64,000 nucleotides of DNA from Apodemus sylvaticus (Eukaryota; Chordata; Mammalia; Rodentia; Muridae): NCBI RefSeq assembly GCF_947179515.1, contig NC_067480.1:16325877-16389876 (forward strand). Direction: 5' to 3'. The translations under genes and the position numbers were made by a program. The notes under the pieces were generated by a model that had not been told where the DNA came from, did no database searches, and worked only from the letters and a program-made list of their open reading frames with translations. Within the stretch, counting starts at the first letter, position 1; every line of letters begins with the position of its first letter. This document shows, piece by piece, positions 59,936-64,000 of the stretch.

Positions 59936-60464
59936 AGTTTTGTGGGTGGGCTGGTGTGGGTGGGTCTATTGCTGCACATGAGTTCCTGTCTGGCTAAAGA
60001 AGGTGGCCTCTTCAATGTCCATATCCCCAGCTTTGTGAGTCATAGCTAAGGTCACACCCATTCATGGCTACTCCTGCTCTGCTTCATCCTGGACCTTCTC
60101 ATGCTTGTCAGTTGCAGATTTCAATTCATTTTCATGGCCATCCAGCCATCTCTCCTTTCCTTCCCCACACCTGACCCTTCCCCCTGCCCCCCTGCCCGAA
60201 TACCCTTCAGTTCCTCCTCCACCTAGTTTACTCCCTCCATCTCCTCTTATGGCTATTTTATTCTCCTTCTGAGTGAAATTCAAGTCCTCAGCTGGGCCTT
60301 CCTTCTTTTTTAGCTTTGTAAGGTCTTGCTTAGTATGGTACCTGTATTTTATTGCTAATATCCACTTTTATGTGAGTACAAATCATGCATGTCCTGTTTA
60401 GACTGGGTTAAGTCATTTAGGATGATATTTTAAGTTCCTTCCATTTTCCTGAAATACTCATGCT
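59936..60464 (-). repeat. Old LINE-1 3' region, antisense
   Basis: The C-rich block at 60,120-60,240 and the ORF2-end words at 60,350-60,460 are read backward. Confidence 0.65.
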
Positions 60465-62577
60465 GTCTTTTTTTTTTTTTTTTAACATATCTTCATTTTT
60501 TAATTAACCATTTACATTTTAAATGATATTCCACGTCCTGCTTACTCCTCCACAAAACTCCCATCTCATCCTTCCTCTTCCCCCTCTCTTTTCCCTCTAT
60601 GAGGGTGCTCTTTCATCCTCTCACCCTCTCCCTCCTCACTACTCTAGTATACCCCCCCTCCTACACTGGGGCATCGAGCCTCCACAAGACCAAAGTCTTC
60701 CCCTCACACTGATGTCAGATAAGGCCACCCTCTGCTACATATACATCTGGAGCCATAGATCCCTCCATTTATGCTCTGTGGTTGGTGGCTAGTCTCTGGG
60801 AGCTCTGGGTGGTACAGTTTGGATGATATTGTTTGTCCTATGAGGTTGCAATCCGCATCAGCTCCTTCAGTCCTTCCCCTAGCTCTTCCATTGGAGTCCC
60901 CAGTCTGATGGTTGGCTATGAGTATCTGCATTTGTATTAGTAAGGTGCTATCAGAAACTTTCAGGGAACAGCCATACCAGGATACTGTTACCAAGTGCTT
61001 CTGGTAATAGTAGTGCAGGGGTTTGTTTGTAGACGGAATGGATCCCTAGGTGGGGCAGTCTCCTGATGGCCTTTCCTTCAGTCTCTGTTCCATTTCTGGT
61101 CCTGGCCTTTCCTTTGGACAGGATCAATTCTGGGTTAAAAATTTCGAGCTGGGTAATTGTCTATATCCCTCACCTGGAGGCTGTGCCTATCTACTGGAGG
61201 TAGTCTTTACAGGTTCTATCTCCCGTTTGTTGGGTATCTCAACTAAAGTCATTACTATTGGGTCCTGGGAGCCTCTTGCTACACTGGCATCTGAGGCTTT
61301 CTAGTGGCTACCACCAGTTCCCCATCCTCCACTGCTACATATTTCTATTCAATTTCCTGACCTTCTATATTCCTCACCTGCCCTGTACCATGCCTGATCC
61401 TGCTTCCCTTATTCCTGGTCCTATCTTCCTCCCAGGACCTTTGATCTCTCTACCTGCTGTGGTTATTTTGTTTACCCTTCTATACAGATTTCAAGATTCT
61501 GCACTTTGATCTTCCTTGTTCTTAAACACTGTATGGCTTATGGGTTGTATGGTGTGTATTCCAGAACTTTGGGCTAATGTCCACTAATCAATGTGTATAT
61601 ACCTTATATGTTCTTTTGTGTCTGGGTTACTTCATTCAGGATGAAATTTTATAGTTCTATCCATTTGGCTCAGAATTTCATGAAGTCATTGTTTTTAATA
61701 GCTGTTTTTAGTAGTTCCATTGTGTAAATGTGCCACATTTTCTGTATCCATTCTTCTGTGAGGGACATGTGGGTTTTTTCCAGCTTCTGGCTGTTACAAC
61801 TAAGGCTTGTATAAACATACTGGATCATGTATCCTTATTATATGTTGGAGCTTCTTTTGGCCATATTCCCTGGAATGGTAGCTGGATCTACAAATAGAAC
61901 TATTTCCATTTTGCTGAGGAACCACCAGATGTTTTTAATAGCTGAAGAGTATTTGATTGTATACATGTACCCCATTTTCTTTATTAGTTCTTCAGTTGAG
62001 GGACATTTAGGTTGTTTCCCACTTCTAGCTGTTATAAATAATGCCTTTATAAATATAGTTGAAAAAAGTGATTTTGTGGGATGTTGGAACATCCTTTGTG
62101 TATAGCTAAGTCTTGATGTCAAACTATTGCAAGTTTTTTGAAATCATCAAATTGATTTCTAAAGTGGTTGGACAAGTTTGCACTTCCACCAGCAATGAAG
62201 TTTTCCACTTGCTCTACATCCTTTCCAGCATGTACTATCTCTTGAGCTATTGATCTTAGTTAGTCATTCTCATAGATGTATGATAGAACATCAAAAGTTC
62301 TTTTTGTATGCATTTCCCTGATGTTTAAGGACTTTGAACATTTCTTAAGTGTTTCTGGGCCATTCAAAATTACTCTGTTGAGAATTCTCTGTTTAGCTCT
62401 GTACCATTTTTAAACTGGATTATTTGGGTTGTTGTTGTCTAACTTCTTAAGTTCTTGGTAAAATTTGGATATTAGCCCTCTATCAGCTTTAGGGTTGAAG
62501 ATCCTTTCTCATTTTGCAGACTGCTGAAATGTTCTATTGGCAGTGTCCTGACCTTACAGAAGCTTTGCAGTTTCTTT
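60465..62577 (-). repeat. Old LINE-1 3' UTR and ORF2 end, antisense
   Basis: A poly(T) start at 60,470-60,483, the full 3' UTR pattern, then the ORF2 end (about 61,570-62,570) with a local duplication of ORF2-end words near 61,690-61,760 and 61,925-62,000. Interrupted at 62,578 by a younger L1. Confidence 0.8.
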
Positions 62578-64000
62578 TCTTTCTTTTTTTCTTTTTTATA
62601 TTATTTTCTATATTCTTTGTTTATATTTCAAATAATTTTTCCTTTCCATGTTCTCCCCTCCCCATAAGTCCCATAAGCCCTCTTCCCTCTGCCCATTCCC
62701 CAATCACCCTCCTCCCATTTCTCTGTCCTGGTACTCCCCTATAATGCTGGATCAAGCCTTTCTAGGACCAGGGCCTTCTCCTTCATTCTTCTTGGGAATC
62801 ATTTGATATGTTAATTGTGTCTTGAGTATTCAGAGCTACTGGGCTAATTAATATCCACTTATCAGTGACTGCATTCCATGTATATTCTTTTGTGATTGGG
62901 TTACCTCACTTAGGATGATATTTTCAAGTTCCAACCATTTGCCTAAGAATTTCATAAATTCATTGTTTTTAATTGCTGAGTAGTATTCCATTGTGTAAAT
63001 ATACCACATTTTCTGTATCCATTCCTCCATTGAGGGACATCTGGGTTCTTTCCGCTTCTGGCTATTATAAATAAGGCTGTTATGAACATAGTGGAGCATG
63101 TGTCCTTATTGCATGCCGGGGAATACTCTGGGTATATGCCCAAGAGTAGGTATAGCAGGGTCCTCTGGAAGTGTCATGTGCAGTTTTCTGAGGAACTGCC
63201 AGATTGATTCCCAAAGTGGTTGTACAATCTTGCAATCCCACTAGCAGTGGAGGAGTGTTCCTCTTTCTCCGCATCTATGCCAACACCTGCTGTCACCTTA
63301 GCCATTCTGACTGGTGTGAGGTGAAATCTCAGGGTTGTTTTGATTTGCATTTCCCTAATTATTAATGATGTTGAACATTTCTTAAGGTGCTTCTCAGTCA
63401 TCTGAAGTTCTTCAGGTGAAAATTCTTTGTTTAGCTCTGTACCCCATTTTTAATAGGGTTATTTGGTTCTCTGGGTTCTAATATCTTAAGTTCTTTGTAT
63501 ATATTGGCTATTAGCCCTCTGTCAGATTTAGGGTTCGTGAAGATCCTTCCCCAATCTGTTGTTGCCGTTTTGTCCTTTTGACAGTGTCCTTTGCCTTACA
63601 GAAACTTTGTAATTTTATGAGGTCCCATTTGTCAATTCTTGATCTTAGAGCCTAAACTATTGGTGACCTGTTCAGGAACTTTTCCCCTGTGCTCATATCC
63701 TCAAGTGTCTTCCGCAGTTTCTTTTCTATTAGTTTCAGTGTGTCTGGTTTTATGTGGAGGTCCTTGATCCACTTGGAGTTGAGCCTAGTACAAGGAGGTA
63801 AGAATGGATCAATTCGAATTCTTCTGCATGCTGACCTCCAATTGAACTAGCACCATTTGTTGAACTGGCTATCTTTTTTCGACTGGATGGTTTCAGCTCC
63901 TTTGTCGACGATCAAGTGACCATAGCTGTGTGGGTTCATTTCTGGGTCTTCAATCCTATTCCATTGATCCACTTGCCTGTCATTGTACCAATACCATGCA
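62578..64000 (-). mobile_element. Younger LINE-1, antisense, runs past the window end
   Basis: The A tail (T-rich at 62,578-62,620), a short 3' UTR and the ORF2 C-terminal part (63,099-62,848, 63,401-63,174 and on) are close to the copy at 34,896-36,196. Frame breaks near 63,170 and 63,290. Confidence 0.88.

Overview
This is mammalian nuclear DNA from a murid rodent. The LINE-1 copies have murid ORF2 sequence. Several 3' ends carry a GAAATCATTTGAAATGTAA-type tail that I associate with rat rather than mouse L1. B1, B2/B3 and ID-like SINEs are present. Rat is my best guess (about 0.7), Mus the alternative. Introns are very long, coding density is very low, and there is one 200-N assembly gap at 15334-15533.

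The only host gene I can support is on the + strand: five consecutive internal exons of an organic-anion-transporter (OATP/SLCO) gene, at 17286-17373, 34719-34837, 39376-39485, 52342-52486 and 57648-57843. They were found from the sequence, not from long ORFs. All have AG/GT borders, their splice phases chain perfectly (2|1, 1|2, 0|0, 1|2), and together they give 658 bp (about 219 codons) of open reading frame. They run from transmembrane segment 5 through the large cytoplasmic loop to TM9 and the start of the large extracellular loop. The sequence near the end (FAGINDDYD) and its divergence from SLCO1-SLCO5 point to the testis-type SLCO6 subfamily (rodent Slco6b1/6c1/6d1); the exact paralogue is not resolved. 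The 5' exons lie before this window and the 3' exons after it.

Almost everything else is retroelement, much of it nested. 1-2450: decayed L1 carrying a solo LTR and a second L1 tail. 3640-10400: a decayed class II (beta-type) endogenous retrovirus on the - strand between LTR-like direct repeats, with other insertions. 10430-16620: old L1s, a sense-oriented solo LTR with a 6-bp target-site duplication, and the gap. 18517-24130: a long - strand L1 next to a (CTTT)n tract. 24585-27178: a younger + strand L1 inside older L1, with a 16-bp target-site duplication. 28930-32165: old L1 pieces. 34896-36196: a - strand L1 only 58 bp past an exon's splice donor. 36540-38315: a microsatellite, a B1 relic with a long poly(T), and a + strand L1. 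40540-44400: a rearranged - strand L1. 44500-46200: probable class II ERV remnants. 46674-51401: a young gammaretroviral provirus on the - strand, deleted for gag, protease and most of RT. It ends in a truncated LTR abutting a perfect 65-bp inverted repeat. 58380-64000: more - strand L1, one copy of which contains a displaced copy of the last OATP exon's splice-donor region.

The retroelements sit inside, or just upstream of the visible part of, one large transporter gene, and most LTR elements are antisense to it. No CRISPR, operon, tRNA, rRNA or CpG-island promoter was seen.
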